Source: Pomacea canaliculata (Eukaryota > Mollusca > Gastropoda > Architaenioglossa > Ampullariidae). From it: DNA of 64,000 bases. The stretch lies in the NCBI RefSeq assembly GCF_003073045.1, contig NC_037590.1, positions 20,672,449 through 20,736,448 on the forward strand, in the 5' to 3' direction. Shown here piece by piece: positions 49,986-62,200 of the stretch (positions within the stretch are counted from its first letter, which is position 1; every line of letters begins with the position of its first letter). The notes under the pieces were generated by a model that saw only the letters and a list, made by a program, of their open reading frames with translations, did not search any database and was not told the DNA's origin. Made by a program: the position numbers and the translations under genes.

Positions 49986-50200
49986 TGCACAGATATCCAT
50001 CAATCGTCTCAAAGCGCTGGCTGGAGCCGCCATCTTGACGTCGATCCCTGTCGATGGTCTTTGGGCAACACGGAAGTATTGAGCTGCCCACATTGCCTCG
50101 TGTACCCTACTAACGCCCTCTGTCTTCAGCAACAGTCTGGCGCCACGTGATTTCAGACCCTCCCCGAGGCTGCCACGTGACCACAGCATCACCAAAGCTG
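49986..50200 (-). promoter_or_regulatory. Candidate promoter and first exon on the minus strand
   Basis: A GC- and CpG-richer island. On the minus strand TCAAGATGGCGGCTCC (ATG at 50033-50031) combines a good start context with the AAGATGGCGGC form typical of YY1 sites at animal promoters. The frame MAAPASALRRLMDICA is followed at once by GTATGTC, a strong donor. A TGACGTC element (CRE-like) and two CACGTG boxes lie within 130 bases upstream in that orientation. I could not find a matching next exon towards 46900, so the gene is not proven. Confidence 0.25.
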
Positions 50201-51660
50201 ACAGGTGACGACCTCCTCTCAGCGCTGGAGCAAAACTGAATCCTTGACAATCTGTTCACCACTCAGCCTGAAATTGCTGATAGCTGGAACGTATTAGATA
50301 CTATATAGCTTTTTCAGTTCTAATGTTTTGATTAAAATAAATTTTGTATGACAATTGGTAACTTGTTTTATAGCAAATTATTGGATAAACAAACCAATGT
50401 AATTTTATCTCGAACAGTCTTCTTCCCTTACAGAGACCTCTCTCTATAAAATGAATTTTGCTCAAAGGCCGTGTACATCTGTTACTGGATGGTGGTCACT
50501 TTGAATTTCATTGTAATTTTCTAATTGGAACAATTTCAATTCGTGCGTTGTGATTTTGGTCTTCTGTGTGGTACACATAACCATGCTTGTAGAGGGTTCA
50601 GCTTTAATGAGCATCTGTCACCGATTTGTGTAGACTTTCTGAGTCTCTCATTGAAATAGTTGCTGTGGACAAAGATGTCGAACAAGTCAACACAAAAGTA
50701 ACAAAGGTGTAGAAAAAAAATCATAAAATAGTAACGAAGATATGTAAAACGAAAACAATGTTAGCCTTTGGCTGAGATATAGCGCTTTATAAATTCCCAA
50801 TTATATATTAATTATAATTATTAAGAGTTTATTTCTGAAGACCCTCACAAACCATTTACCCCTTTGAAATGAGCTGAAAGCCTACTCAGCAAAGTTTGTT
50901 CATTCTCTCTCTCTAGCACACACACGTAGAGAGAGACCCTTAACATGAAGTTCTCACCATTTTTGCACTTTTTTTACTAAACTATGTGCTCTGCTGTAGG
51001 TAAGGGTTAGAGGAAGAAATTGAGATTTTACTTTAAAATACATGTATTTTTTGCAATTTTTTCTAATATTTAAAGCCTTTTTTTCTTGATGCCGATTATG
51101 ATAGAATGAACTCCAGCGCTGGAAGACTATTCGCCGAAAAGTCAAAAGTGTAGTGATTGTTCAGGTATTACATAGTGTAACAACAGGTTTTACTGATTGC
51201 ATCTTTATCAATTTTATTTTAAAAAATCTTTTTAAAAGATATTTTTATTCTATTCTGCTTTTTAACTAACTTGTTCTTATGCTCACATGAAGTGACCTCT
51301 TTTCCTGTGTATTTCTCTGTTAGCCTTTGTAAAAGAATTTGCTTTATTTCTCTCAGTGCATCGCAGTTCTTTAAGCTGCCGTCTTTACGTCCACGCCTGG
51401 CTCACAGAGATGTCACTCGTCGCCGTCTAATCAGTCAGGGCACATGCCACAGGGAATGAACTTCAATGAAATTAAAGGGAGAGGAAAAACTTGACACTGT
51501 CCACAGAGAACTGTCGATCTATAGTCCTAGATCACAGGAGCGAAAAAGCAATGGCTGACAATTGAACACCTACCACAGCCCCTGCATTTGGCTGCAATGA
51601 CCATTTTTTTTTCTGTGAACTGCGAGCAAAACTGTCTTCTCACTATAATTGTTTTTACAG
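50201..51660. other. Intergenic DNA, nothing recognised
   Basis: AT-rich, with a short CT/CA microsatellite near 50905-50935. No coding segment I would support. Confidence 0.45.
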
Positions 51661-51823
51661 GGTGACCAGGACAATTATGATGCTCCTGACCTGAAAAAGA
51701 ACGATTCTAACATCTTTTACCATCAGGGCTTGATACAAAGCATGCCAAACAGGGTGATTTCAGGCGATATCAATATTTTTGAAACATTTCTTTCTGATCA
51801 GAGAAAGATCGGTCATTTCATAG
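51661..51823 (+). CDS. Isolated candidate internal exon
   Basis: AATTGTTTTTACAG at 51647-51660 is a good acceptor, and ATAG followed by GTAAAG at 51824 a good donor. The 163 bases between are open in one frame: GDQDNYDAPDLKKNDSNIFY, then VISGDINIFETFLSD. Composition is protein-like, acidic and without repeats. I do not recognise a family and see no adjoining exons, so it may be a lone exon of a gene extending elsewhere or chance. Confidence 0.3.
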
Positions 51824-53880
51824 GTAAAGCAAGTATAGGCATGCCAACATCAGCATGATTCGTTTACAAATGCAATTTTTTTAAAAGAAATAATGAAACA
51901 GGTTATCTCCATCCTGTTATTTTATCTAACTAACCCTTTCACGCATGTTTACTTGCGACTTGAAACTGGAAACAAGAAATGGTCCACGCAATCTTGCCGG
52001 CACCGTACTAACCCCATCGATCTGACCTTTACCTTCTGGCCTCACGGCTACTGATCTGTTTAAAGAGCGCCAATGGCTTTGCTGAATGAAATCTCAACCT
52101 CGTACAGAACCATCATTACCACTGCCTCTACCTCCCAAGATGAACGGGAAAATCAATAAAAGAAAAATAAAGAAACACGTTGAGACGTCTGTGGTTGGCC
52201 GCTAAGAATTAACGAAAGAGAAATGGGATGAGATGTAAGAAAGGGATCAGCCTCCTATACTTGTAAGTGTGAAATACATCTGGCATCAAGCATTATCTTG
52301 GTGTGGGGCTTTAGGCTTCCAGGGTAGTATAATCCTCAATAAAACAGTTTTTTTCTCTATTTTTTCTGTCTATAAGGTACAAAAGAACCAGAAAACAAGA
52401 CGATTTCCAAAATAATCTATTAGAAATAGGATGAAAAATAAAAACAGCGTCCTATGTTTGTAAGTGTCTACAACTTCTAGATAAGCAGTTTTCTTTTTTT
52501 TTTTTCATAGACCTGAAGGCATCCAAGGCAGTCCTTAACAGAATTAAACAGTTTTCCTATCTTCTTCTTTCAGATTTATTAAGCACAAAAGTACTAGAAA
52601 TTGATTAAAGTTCAGTGTCGTCTCATCTTTGTTCTCTGACATCTCTGTTCTCATCTTTGTTCTCAACATCTCCTCTCTGCACACGTCTATGCAAGTGAAG
52701 TCCATTGAAACCAGAAATAAACCATGTCTCTTGATGGGGAAATGTTTAATACTATGGACTGATGAATATTCATAACTAAAAGCACGGCGACATAGCGTGG
52801 GTTTGGAAATATGATAAAAACAGTGAGTTTATGTGATGGCATGTACCAGTGAATATTTACGACCTTCGAGCTCGGAGATCACGGCCCTAGTGAATTGAAG
52901 CTTCGAAAAGAATTATTGTATAACCTAAATTTTCCAAAAATATCTGCGTTGATTTTTTTTTGTCTGTGTTTTGTTATTCATTACATCCTTTTCCTTAGAT
53001 GCTTGCATTTTTGCATGTTATTCTGTGGAACTCCATTTGAATGAAGAGATTCCCCGTCATCAAGTTGTTATCATCGTTTTTATAGCCATCGTTTCTATTG
53101 TTCTCTTCGTTGTTATCATCTTTATCGTCTTTTCTTTTCAAACATCGTCATCATCAACATTGTATCCTGAATATCACTACTATTGGAGTTGTTTCTGCCG
53201 TCTTTCTCCTAGTTGGGATCACAAAAGAGATAACTCATCGGCTGTAGACAGAAATTTGTCTCTGCATTGAGGTTCACCGCTGTAGAAGGGTCAGGCCCAT
53301 GAATAAGGTTAATACAACCACTAGAACATACAATGACCGGTGATTTACATAATCTCCCTACCACGAAACCGAACGTGTTTTCAATCTGGCATGAGACCTT
53401 TCAAGATGGCGTACTCGAGCTCGTGTGTTGGCATAAAAAGCCATTTTCTACTAACAGAAACGCAGCAATTTATAAATATTCTCGCTTTTGACTTTCATTT
53501 CAATGGAAATTTGAGAGCAAAATCAAAAACGAACAGAAGGTTAGAGGCTATAGGGCACTCGCTGTTCTTCCACTTTAATTGATATCTGGGGCCATCGTCA
53601 TGGACTCGAGGTAAGACAATCTCCGAGATAGCTATTAACGGAAGGTAAGCGGTAACTCTAGGTTAAATAAAATTAACAATCAAAGGTGTTAAGTAGCCAG
53701 GAAATTTATAATCTAGTCCTTGGTAATGGTCACAAAAGGTGCCGTGGAGGTAGCTATGCCACCGACATGAAAACAACCTCTAAGGCACCTACCTACCTCT
53801 AGTAGATAGCTATGGTTATTCAAAGCTGCGGGTTGGGGGCAACAAAGAAGCTGCAGTTATATAATGATTAAATAAAAAGC
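51824..53880. other. Intergenic DNA, nothing recognised
   Basis: No gene or named repeat seen. 53060-53150 is a TTATCATCG-type low-complexity stretch that mimics a membrane helix when translated. Confidence 0.45.
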
Positions 53881-53961
53881 CCTTACATAGCAGCGCTGTC
53901 ACGGTTCCATGGCTTACAGTTTGCCGTTCATTCTAACTTGTCCCTGGGGATCAATAAAGTT
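53881..53961 (+). mobile_element. Probable 3' tail of a retroelement
   Basis: TGTCCCTGGGGATCAATAAA directly precedes a pentanucleotide array. A polyadenylation-like AATAAA followed by short tandem repeats is the usual 3' end of several non-LTR elements in invertebrates. Only the tail is present; the upstream limit is not clear. Confidence 0.45.
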
Positions 53962-54055
53962 GTATTGTATTGTATTGTATTGTATTGTATTGTATTGTAT
54001 TGTAGTGTAGTGTAGTGTAGTGTAGTGTAGTGTAGTGTAGTGTAGTGTAGTGTAT
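53962..54055. repeat. Compound pentanucleotide array (TGTAT)n(TGTAG)n
   Basis: About eight TGTAT/TTGTA units, then about ten TGTAG units without interruption. The switch from one unit to a single-base variant is abrupt at about 54004. Confidence 0.95.
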
Positions 54056-56105
54056 ACTGATGGGATTTTTCTGTCCGTAGTAATGTTTGTAGGTATCTCG
54101 AGAACATAATGGGATTATTTACCCAAATTTAGGGAAATATTATCTCCTGCACTGAGTTTTACTCAGCCATTACAGAGACAAGTTGAGCCGCACTAATTCT
54201 GTAGGCTATCAATAAACACGGGTTAAACCATGCACATCGAGCAGAAGCATGAACAGGTTTACGTTGCCAAGACGACCGTGCTTGTTGGCTGATCCATGTT
54301 TCAGCACTGTGTGTCACATATCTGGTCTCATTCTATCCTGAAGCTAGAATGTTGACTTTGGAAGCCACCATCTCAAAGGAAGCTTTGTTCTCTCAAATGT
54401 CTGGAATTCTGAATCTGTAATGAACTAACGGTAAGAGGACTGTTAAAAAATTATCTCATTCTGAGCTAAGCCAAGTCATTTTGGGAAAAATATAAATTGT
54501 TGCTCCATTGTACAGTTTCTGTAGCTAATCAGCGTTAAACTCGGCTGTTCGTGCAGTACTGAAGAAATGTCAAAATTTTCATGAAGATATACTTGAAAAG
54601 TGTCAGTGACATATACATGCTTATAACTTGTCAAAAGGTTTAAGTTACTGATGTCGAAGACAAGCCTAAGCATTTGTTTGTAAGCCATATGTGTAGAGCA
54701 GATATTCACGAAAACCTACAAGAAAGGGTTAGTTATTAATTAATGTATAAATTTAGTTTGCCGTTGTATCCTAGGTACAATCCTTTAACCAATACAGTGA
54801 AAGTACAAGTAAGCGAATTAGAAGTATTAACAGGCTGTATATAATCTTATTCACTAACTTCAGGTAGTGTAATACATAATATCAGACAATATATCATTAG
54901 TTTTAGAACAATTAACACAGTGTAATCAAACATGTGTTCATCAATCACAAAGTGCCATGCAAATAGTCATCAACGGAGGCAATGAACACCATTGGCGTGA
55001 AACGACACTTTAATGAAATCAGTGGACTTGTTCACAATTGTAAAATTGTTGGTCTCAAAGCTACATTATATTCTGTTACATGCAGCTGCTTTGCAGTCTT
55101 CAAATAAAAAAAAACTGGCCATGCACTTTTACGCAGTAATCACGAGATTCTATTCTGAACCGAGAAATGACTCTGATGGTAAGCAGATTTTTTTATCATC
55201 GCGCCCGATCTTGCAATTTTTTTTTCATTAAAAATCAAATCGAACACAAAGATGAGTGATTTCCGTTGGAGATAACTGGCATTCTCCCCACGAAGGACAA
55301 CTATTCTACAACCCTCACCCCTACCGCACCCCATCCGCAAATTACAGCTGGAAGAGAGCGCTGCATTTCGGTAAATGAATCTTGATATTTCTGTCACGTT
55401 GGACTCATGAAAGACCAGCTTAATCCAAGTTAGCTTCAGCCACCGCTGCCCATACACTATTCTGCTCTAACCTTTCCTAGTTTTCTGTATCGTTGAGAGA
55501 GAGAAATAGGAAGAGAGAGAGCGGAGGAAAAAAAGTAATTCTATCGCCTTGTCTTCATAGTCGTGCTAATGGTGTGGTCTTTCTTTGACTCACATACTGA
55601 TGGTGTCATTATTCGAACTCCATCCCCAGAACGATCTTTGCTGTCCTCGGAAGGCAATCGTTGGTCGTCTAGTTGAAACACGCCCTTTGCATATTTTCTG
55701 TCTAGTAGCAGTCTTACTGATCGATGCTTCGCCGCACCACGTGACCTCTTATTGGCCTTCTCTCATTATACTTACTTCTAGCGGCTTTTCGCTCAGACAC
55801 GGGTTATTAACTGCAACAACTTCTTGCCATCAAGCGAGCATCTCCATAGCAATGTCAACTATACACATAATAGTGTGTTCTTTTGATTTTTTTAATTAGA
55901 CAATGTCAGATTGAGGGATGGCTCTGACATTACAGAGCTCATAACAGGCAGACTGACAGACAACTGTAACTTATCTCTCAAGGGTCATGTCAGCGATGAC
56001 AACAAATCCCACATTTCAGACTAATGATGTAAAGGAGATGTTGGTTGATAAATTATGAAAGTGTTCATCTTCTCGAGGGCATCCGTTTCATCATCGTCGA
56101 GATTG
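54056..56105. other. Intergenic DNA, nothing recognised
   Basis: No coding segment or named repeat that I can support. Confidence 0.45.
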
Positions 56106-56109
56106 TGTT

Positions 56110-56740
56110 TGTTTTATACCATCCAATCTTTAAAGCCACCAACGCAGGCTTCTATAATGCTAATAGCAAAGTGAGACTTAGTCGGCAGGGTGAAGCAGTA
56201 CAGTTGCGTGTAGTCAGCAGATGATTGATGAGAAAAATGGAGTAGATGCATAATGAAAGTGGTTCCATATACAAAATGTTGCCAAGTTCTGAGCCCTGGG
56301 GGACCCCACAAAAAAATGGAGCAGGGTTGATGTCTGACCGTCGACGAACACAGTCTGGGTCGTATCAAATAGGAAGGAGTTAAATCATGCTAGTGCGGGT
56401 CAGAACTATAGGATGTAAAGTCTTTGAAGAAGCAAAGACCTGTCGACAGAGTTGAATGATGCAGACACGTAAAGCAAAGTTAAGGCAGAAACATCTCCAC
56501 TGTCGAGAGAAGATAATATGTCTGTGGTTACTTTGATGACTAGACCTAGCGACGGTCGGGACAGGCGTCAAACAACATTGTTGAATCCAAGCGTGGTGAA
56601 GACTCCAATCCGCTTTCCAAACCTCGCAGGCACATTTCAATAGTGTTCATGGAAGTGGACCTTCCGCAGTCCTGCCTTCTGAAAGATCCCGTTCCAATTA
56701 AGTGCACAGTTTTTCTGTTCACTCGAGCGTCACGAGACAT
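56110..56740 (-). mobile_element. LINE reverse-transcriptase fragment (CR1/Jockey-like)
   Basis: On the minus strand the sequence gives VTTDILSSLDSGDVSALTLL, then VSASFNSVDRSLLLQRL, then GVPQGSELGNIL (56272-56307), then SADYTQLY. These match the RT fingers/palm order of CR1/L2/Jockey elements (usually L-D-L-S-A-A-F-D-T-V-D-H, G-V-P-Q-G-S-V-L-G-P, F-A-D-D-T-Q-L-Y). The catalytic ADD reads ADY, and frame changes and stops occur, so it is inactive. The last quarter at high coordinates is less clear. Confidence 0.8.
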
Positions 56741-58192
56741 ATCGCTTTAGCGTGAAGCCAATACTCACATACTTTCCCACTAGCAACAATTTACTTTAAT
56801 TAATGCACATTTTTGGCACATAAAGTACGAGATTTCTCATTTATCCATCGTTATGTGATAATGCAAAAAGGCTTTACAGACGAGGTTACAGAAGTAATTT
56901 AGAGACCGCGGCGTTACACGTTTGGCAGCCATGACGAATGACCTTTTAATGCTCGCCAGAACGGAGATTTCCTCGTTTCCGGGGTTAGTGAATACACTGG
57001 ACACTCACAGCTCGAGAATGTTCTTTTTAACCCTAGGTGCTCTCCTATTGTAGTGCAGTCACTTGCATACTATTTAGAAGACGGTGTAACATGTCAAGTT
57101 TGGGTCTGACACTTATTTGTTCATGACAGACATCGAATAAATCAACATGTGTTCCTGAACCACAAATGAAACATCAGTTTCGCTTGCACTACGAACCACT
57201 GTGTGGCAAAGAAGTGGACTGCTCCTTTACCTGTTACAACAGTTACATCATGCCGTCTGGGTTTGCCGGTTTCCCTAGATACCTCACACCCGGTCAGCCG
57301 CAGCTCGGCTTTGGTATGGTGGGCTGCTGCATGGCCGTTAGGCATCGTTTGCGCTTTGCACTGTGACGATCCATCGTCCCCGCCCGTTAGACAGCATGTA
57401 GTTCCCGCGAGACTGAGAACCATGTCACGTGAGAGACATTGCTCCCCAAGCACATACCGGTAGTCAAAGGTCTATGACAGAAATGATCAACAACTCAAGT
57501 GTACAAGACCATGTACTTAGTTACAGACAAAGATTTTGCTATTTCTCATATTGACTAGTGTGATATTCATCGTCTGATTGAAGTCAAAAAAGGAAGATTG
57601 AAATCTGATTCACAACACACATCGATAACGGTCAATATGATGGATACGACAACAATCAACTAAATTTAGCCTTGAGTGTAACAATGAATTTTTTTATTAA
57701 GCCATTTTACAAACACTAAAGGGATTTAACATAAGAAAAGGGACATCAGGGAGGTAGGATTAAGATGAAAAGGAGGAAGAAGAAACAAGAACAAGAAGAT
57801 GAGGATCCAACAGTTTCATGGATGTTTTATTCACACAAGTATTACTTTCTCTTTACATCCACTACACACTCCTTGACCCAGGAATTCCACTAAGTACAAA
57901 CATAAAATCATCATAGTTATAACATAAATAAAGTTCTTCAATCAAAATAAATAAATGGTAGATAGCTAAACATAACCGAAAGAGATAATGTCAAGACTGT
58001 GTGAGACCTGAAGTCTGGAAATCGATCTTGGGAAATCGCGATTGTCGATCTTGGACGACGCCAGTATCATTGACAACACTTTTGCGAAGCTTTCGATCTG
58101 TCTTAGTGGGATTTTCAGTCCATCATTGTGACCCTTTCGAGATGTGATGCAGACAGCGATTGTCGGGGGCATAGAGGAGGCCCCGCACTCGG
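56741..58192. other. Intergenic DNA with a GC-richer island
   Basis: 57140-57460 is GC-richer than its surroundings and open on both strands (104 codons minus, 66 codons plus), but neither translation resembles a protein I know. It may be an unclassified repeat or a regulatory island. The rest is AT-rich. Confidence 0.35.
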
Positions 58193-58204
58193 CCAGCAGG
58201 GGGC
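58193..58204 (+). promoter_or_regulatory. CTCF-like motif downstream of the polycystin gene
   Basis: CCAGCAGGGGGC matches the CTCF core consensus CCASYAGRKGGC at all 12 positions, in a short GC-rich patch. Motif match only. Confidence 0.35.
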
Positions 58205-59049
58205 TTCTTGTATGGCTGCCGGCAGCAGGCGTGTAACGCGATCAAAGGAAACCTTGAAATTCCTGCATGAAAAGCAAACCTATTTCACAGAAAAGATAAA
58301 TGACAAAAGCTATTGGGGAAATGGAGAAATAGAAATTCAGGCAATTTATGGACAAGAGACATATGCCAACATGTTACAATGTGGAAGTGGGAGGGGGTGA
58401 TTAAAGTTTACGTAGTTACATGAAAAAAAAAGATAAAAAACAGACGATAGGATAGACGAGAGAGAAAGAGAATGGATAAAAAAGGGAATTTATAAAAAAG
58501 GAAAATGGTCCAAAAGAGAAGTTGAATCGCAATTTCAGTCATTAAAATTAAATCTGTTAACAACTGTTAAAGAAACTACGACAATTTATATAAGATAAGA
58601 ATAAAATAAGAGGATCTGTAACAACCAACGTAAAATAGCCACTATTAAACTAACCTCTGACCTCTTGGAAGAGTGGATCTTCATACTCTTACAACAATAT
58701 ACATGTACAAAGACTATAAACAGACTCGACTTGAATAGTAACATTAAGTGTGATTTTTGGTTAATGAGAAAGGGCAGAAAGACAGGAGAATAAAGCGGAA
58801 AGAATGGAATAAAGGATAAAGAATCACAAAGGGGATGAGTTGAAGAGAGTTTAACATAGACATAATTTTTACATTTATGCGAATCAATAGAAAGCATAGA
58901 AACAGAAATGCAAAGATAAAATAAGCAATTTTTTTCTATTTGACAACAAATCATAATCTGAGTTTATTATTTTCACTGTATTACATACTGAAGTAAGAAA
59001 CATATTGAACACAATATTCGTCTAGGACTGCTTTCACACGAAACTCATT

Positions 59050-59280
59050 TCAAGCGACACCCGCTGAGTAGTGAATCCCGGTCAGCTCATTATAATGGAG
59101 AAGGACTCGTGGAAAAATAAGCTGATCAACTGTAACAAGGACTGAGTCCCGACTGGATGACCTCTCAGAGAAATTGGCCCTGTCCACGAAGATTTTGTCG
59201 TCTTGAAATGTATTTAAAGAGGACTTGTCTCGATTTTCTTTATCGGAGAAATAATCTAGCGCCTTAGAATTCACATCCAC
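59050..59280 (-). other. Unassigned minus-strand open frame
   Basis: 76 codons on the minus strand, from MDVNSKALDYFSDKENRDKS to LLHYNELTGIHYSAGVA. The composition is balanced and protein-like for an AT-rich region. It could be a terminal exon (the bases before the ATG end in AAAG) or chance. No domain recognised. Confidence 0.25.
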
Positions 59281-62200
59281 ATCTTTCCCATCGGAAAATT
59301 AATATAAAAAATTATTCTTCAGCGAAATGCGAGCGGGCTTTGAGGGGTTACATTTCTAGTTCACGTATGATGCATCTACCAGCGTTGTTTGGTAAGGAAC
59401 AAAAATTGTAAATAAGGATGTATTATAAAGAAATTTACCCGTAAATCGTGTAACAATTAAAAGAAGCGATTTCTTGGATGCACTAACAGGTTGTTAAAGC
59501 AGCGCAGATACTGGATCCGTTTTTTTTTTCTGTATGGCTACTAAAGTCAGCATCATAGCTCTGGAAATGTCTGTTCCAGACGACCACAACAGTGCTATCA
59601 AGACTATACTGCCTACATCTACTGCATAAGAATACTGCTACAGCCAAACATATTTGGATAATCTAAAAGATAAAGAGGGATTGTAGAAGTAAAGTAGACA
59701 TGCCCAGACATACCTCTACATTCTTAATCAAGGTAAGTAGGTTTTATGCTTTTAGTTAGCTTCCGCCAGAAGCTTTTACAAACTTGTTATCTTGCTGCCG
59801 AGGCTTTTACTGAAATTGTCCCCCAAAAGAAAAAAAGTTGTTTGTTTTCCATTCCAAGTCGACTTTAACAAAGTGCAATACAAGTCTCCTTTTTCCTCTA
59901 TTGTATACTATGGTTGTTTTGACCACAAAAGTTACTTTTCAGCCCTTTGTCAGTCTCCCGCAAGCGTGTGATTTTCCAGAGACTCTGTGGCATTTCATCA
60001 AAGTGAATTCGAATGTATAACACTTTATTTTTTCTTCAAATTAACGGTTATTTTTACTGGCGCATTATCTCGTACAAAAGATGAAACAACGAGCCGCATT
60101 ATCAAAGAAATGTTTTAAATACATGTTGACTTTGGAGATCAAGAATGATGCCCAAGGCGGTTATTTATTTTTAGAAGAAAACACAAGCAACAGATTGTAA
60201 TTTAGCAAGGTCTCCGACTTTGAGAAAACTTGGTTTTCGTTTGCCTTTTCAATAAAGTTCTCTGATTTACAGCTAATGCTCGCTCACTTAGCAGTAATGA
60301 TTATCAGAAGTAGAATTCTTTGTCATAGAGTAACTCAATATAGCTGTATCAGGAACAAGAATTTCGATCTGTATATGAGGAGAATTGTTAATTGTTAATA
60401 TGACGATAAAGTTAAATGAAATATACAAATTCGTGTAATTTCAGCTTATATCCACTGTTTGTGTTGAATCTGATTTTGTTCGTTTTCTGTAAAGCTGTCG
60501 ATACAACTTTTGCGGTCGATGAGAAACTGCCATGGAGTCTTAAAACCAACGGTTTTGTCAATAACACAGCTTTGATAAAATGCTAACCCTGTAATAGAAC
60601 ATCATTATTCAATTTTTTTAGAGTTAATCACATTTTACTCCAAAGCGTGCGTCGTTAATGCAACAGAAAATATGAAGGTCGAATGTCAAGTCTTATTATT
60701 AACCATTTCAACCACGTTTAAGTAAAAAAAAAAAAAAAAAATAAATAAAACGTTTCGTTCAATCTTCTTCATGATGTTTAAGTTATATTAATGCAGCCTA
60801 TTATTTTTATAACTGTAAACAGTACAGATTCACTGACATATAGGTTATAATGTTGTTAAACAATGTGTTTAAAGAAAGCAAGTTAAAGAAATTTATAACG
60901 CATACAAGAAATTGCTCAGCACTCAATAATAGATTATTGAGAAAATCTCTCTTTATGCAGTCTATGTTGAATTCTACGTGTGGAGCGCATGTTCTTTTGA
61001 TACTGCAAGAGAAACGCTTAATGTGGACAGGACACCAACCTTTGTACTGGTAATGTCTGATCCTAAGCCTGTCTCTGGTTTTCTTTTGTGTGACCCGCAC
61101 TTTCACACCCTCACTCTTTATCTAAATGAGTGCAAACACATATACACACACTTTTGTGCTCATGCACATCCACATACACACGTGGACACGCGAACACATG
61201 CGCACTTACACACACGCATACACACATACACACAGACTCGGGTGCACACACAAGACTCTCTTTCTAAATCTTCATTCATCACGTTTCCTTCCTTTTCTTA
61301 TCTTAAAATTCGTCCACTCTACTGTTTTCACGTGTCTTATTGAAACCAAAAAAAAAAAAAAAAAAAGTCGAGAAAAAGAACCTTGTCTACTTATCAGCTC
61401 ATCCATTAATAGCCCCGCAAAGCGGATTTTTTTTTTTTTGTTTTGTTTTTTGTTTTTTTGCGGCGGCAGCTGAGGATGGCCATAACTAGCGAAGGTAAAG
61501 GCAATAACATCGTAAACAGTGACAAAAATTCTTCTTGTAAACAGGGACATTGTACAGATTAAAATATACCAGGTCTTTATGTTCTTCCTGTGTTGAAATT
61601 AACCTCATTAATCTGTTGGAGTTGATGAAATGTGAGCTGGAAACACATCGCTGTGTGATCGATACTCTGTCCTGCCACACATACGTGATCGTGAAGAATA
61701 TTTTCTTTCAAAAAAAATCTAGTCCTAGCGCTTTTGTCTGAAATGTATATCCTTCAGATCGAAGCCAATGCAAAATACGAAATATTTTCATTTCTTTTCA
61801 ACTTATTTTTTTTTATTCCACACACACACACATAACGATTTCTGTTGACAAGCTCACTCATTGCTAAGAAAGACTCTCTTTTCTTCCTGGTTAACATAAA
61901 GAACAGACCAGTGCAAGTGTAGAAAAGCCAAACGATAAAGCAATGAATTATTTTGCAATTCTTAGGTTTACGATATTATTTGTTCCTATGGCTTTTTCTT
62001 AAACTTGTTTGCCTCAGCAAAGGTCTGGTATAGAATTCATGCACTTGATGTTCTTTATGCCGACGTCTTCGTACATCGATTGTAGGAGGATCTGTACCCG
62101 TAGTCCACATCTATGGTTTGTCGGCAAATATATACTGTGCACATACCTAATTTGTATTCCGGCACAACACAGATTCTTCATGCCACAGAGTCGATATATC

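Noticed and set aside
52971-53270. Open frame with a strong membrane-like hydrophobic run
   Set aside because: Produced by a TTATCATCG-type low-complexity tract giving Ile/Val/Phe; no start context, splice signal or family resemblance. A similar tract lies at 7460-7560.
57142-57453. A 104-codon minus-strand open frame in a GC-richer island
   Set aside because: No domain, no splice signals and an overlapping open frame on the other strand; high GC alone explains the lack of stops.
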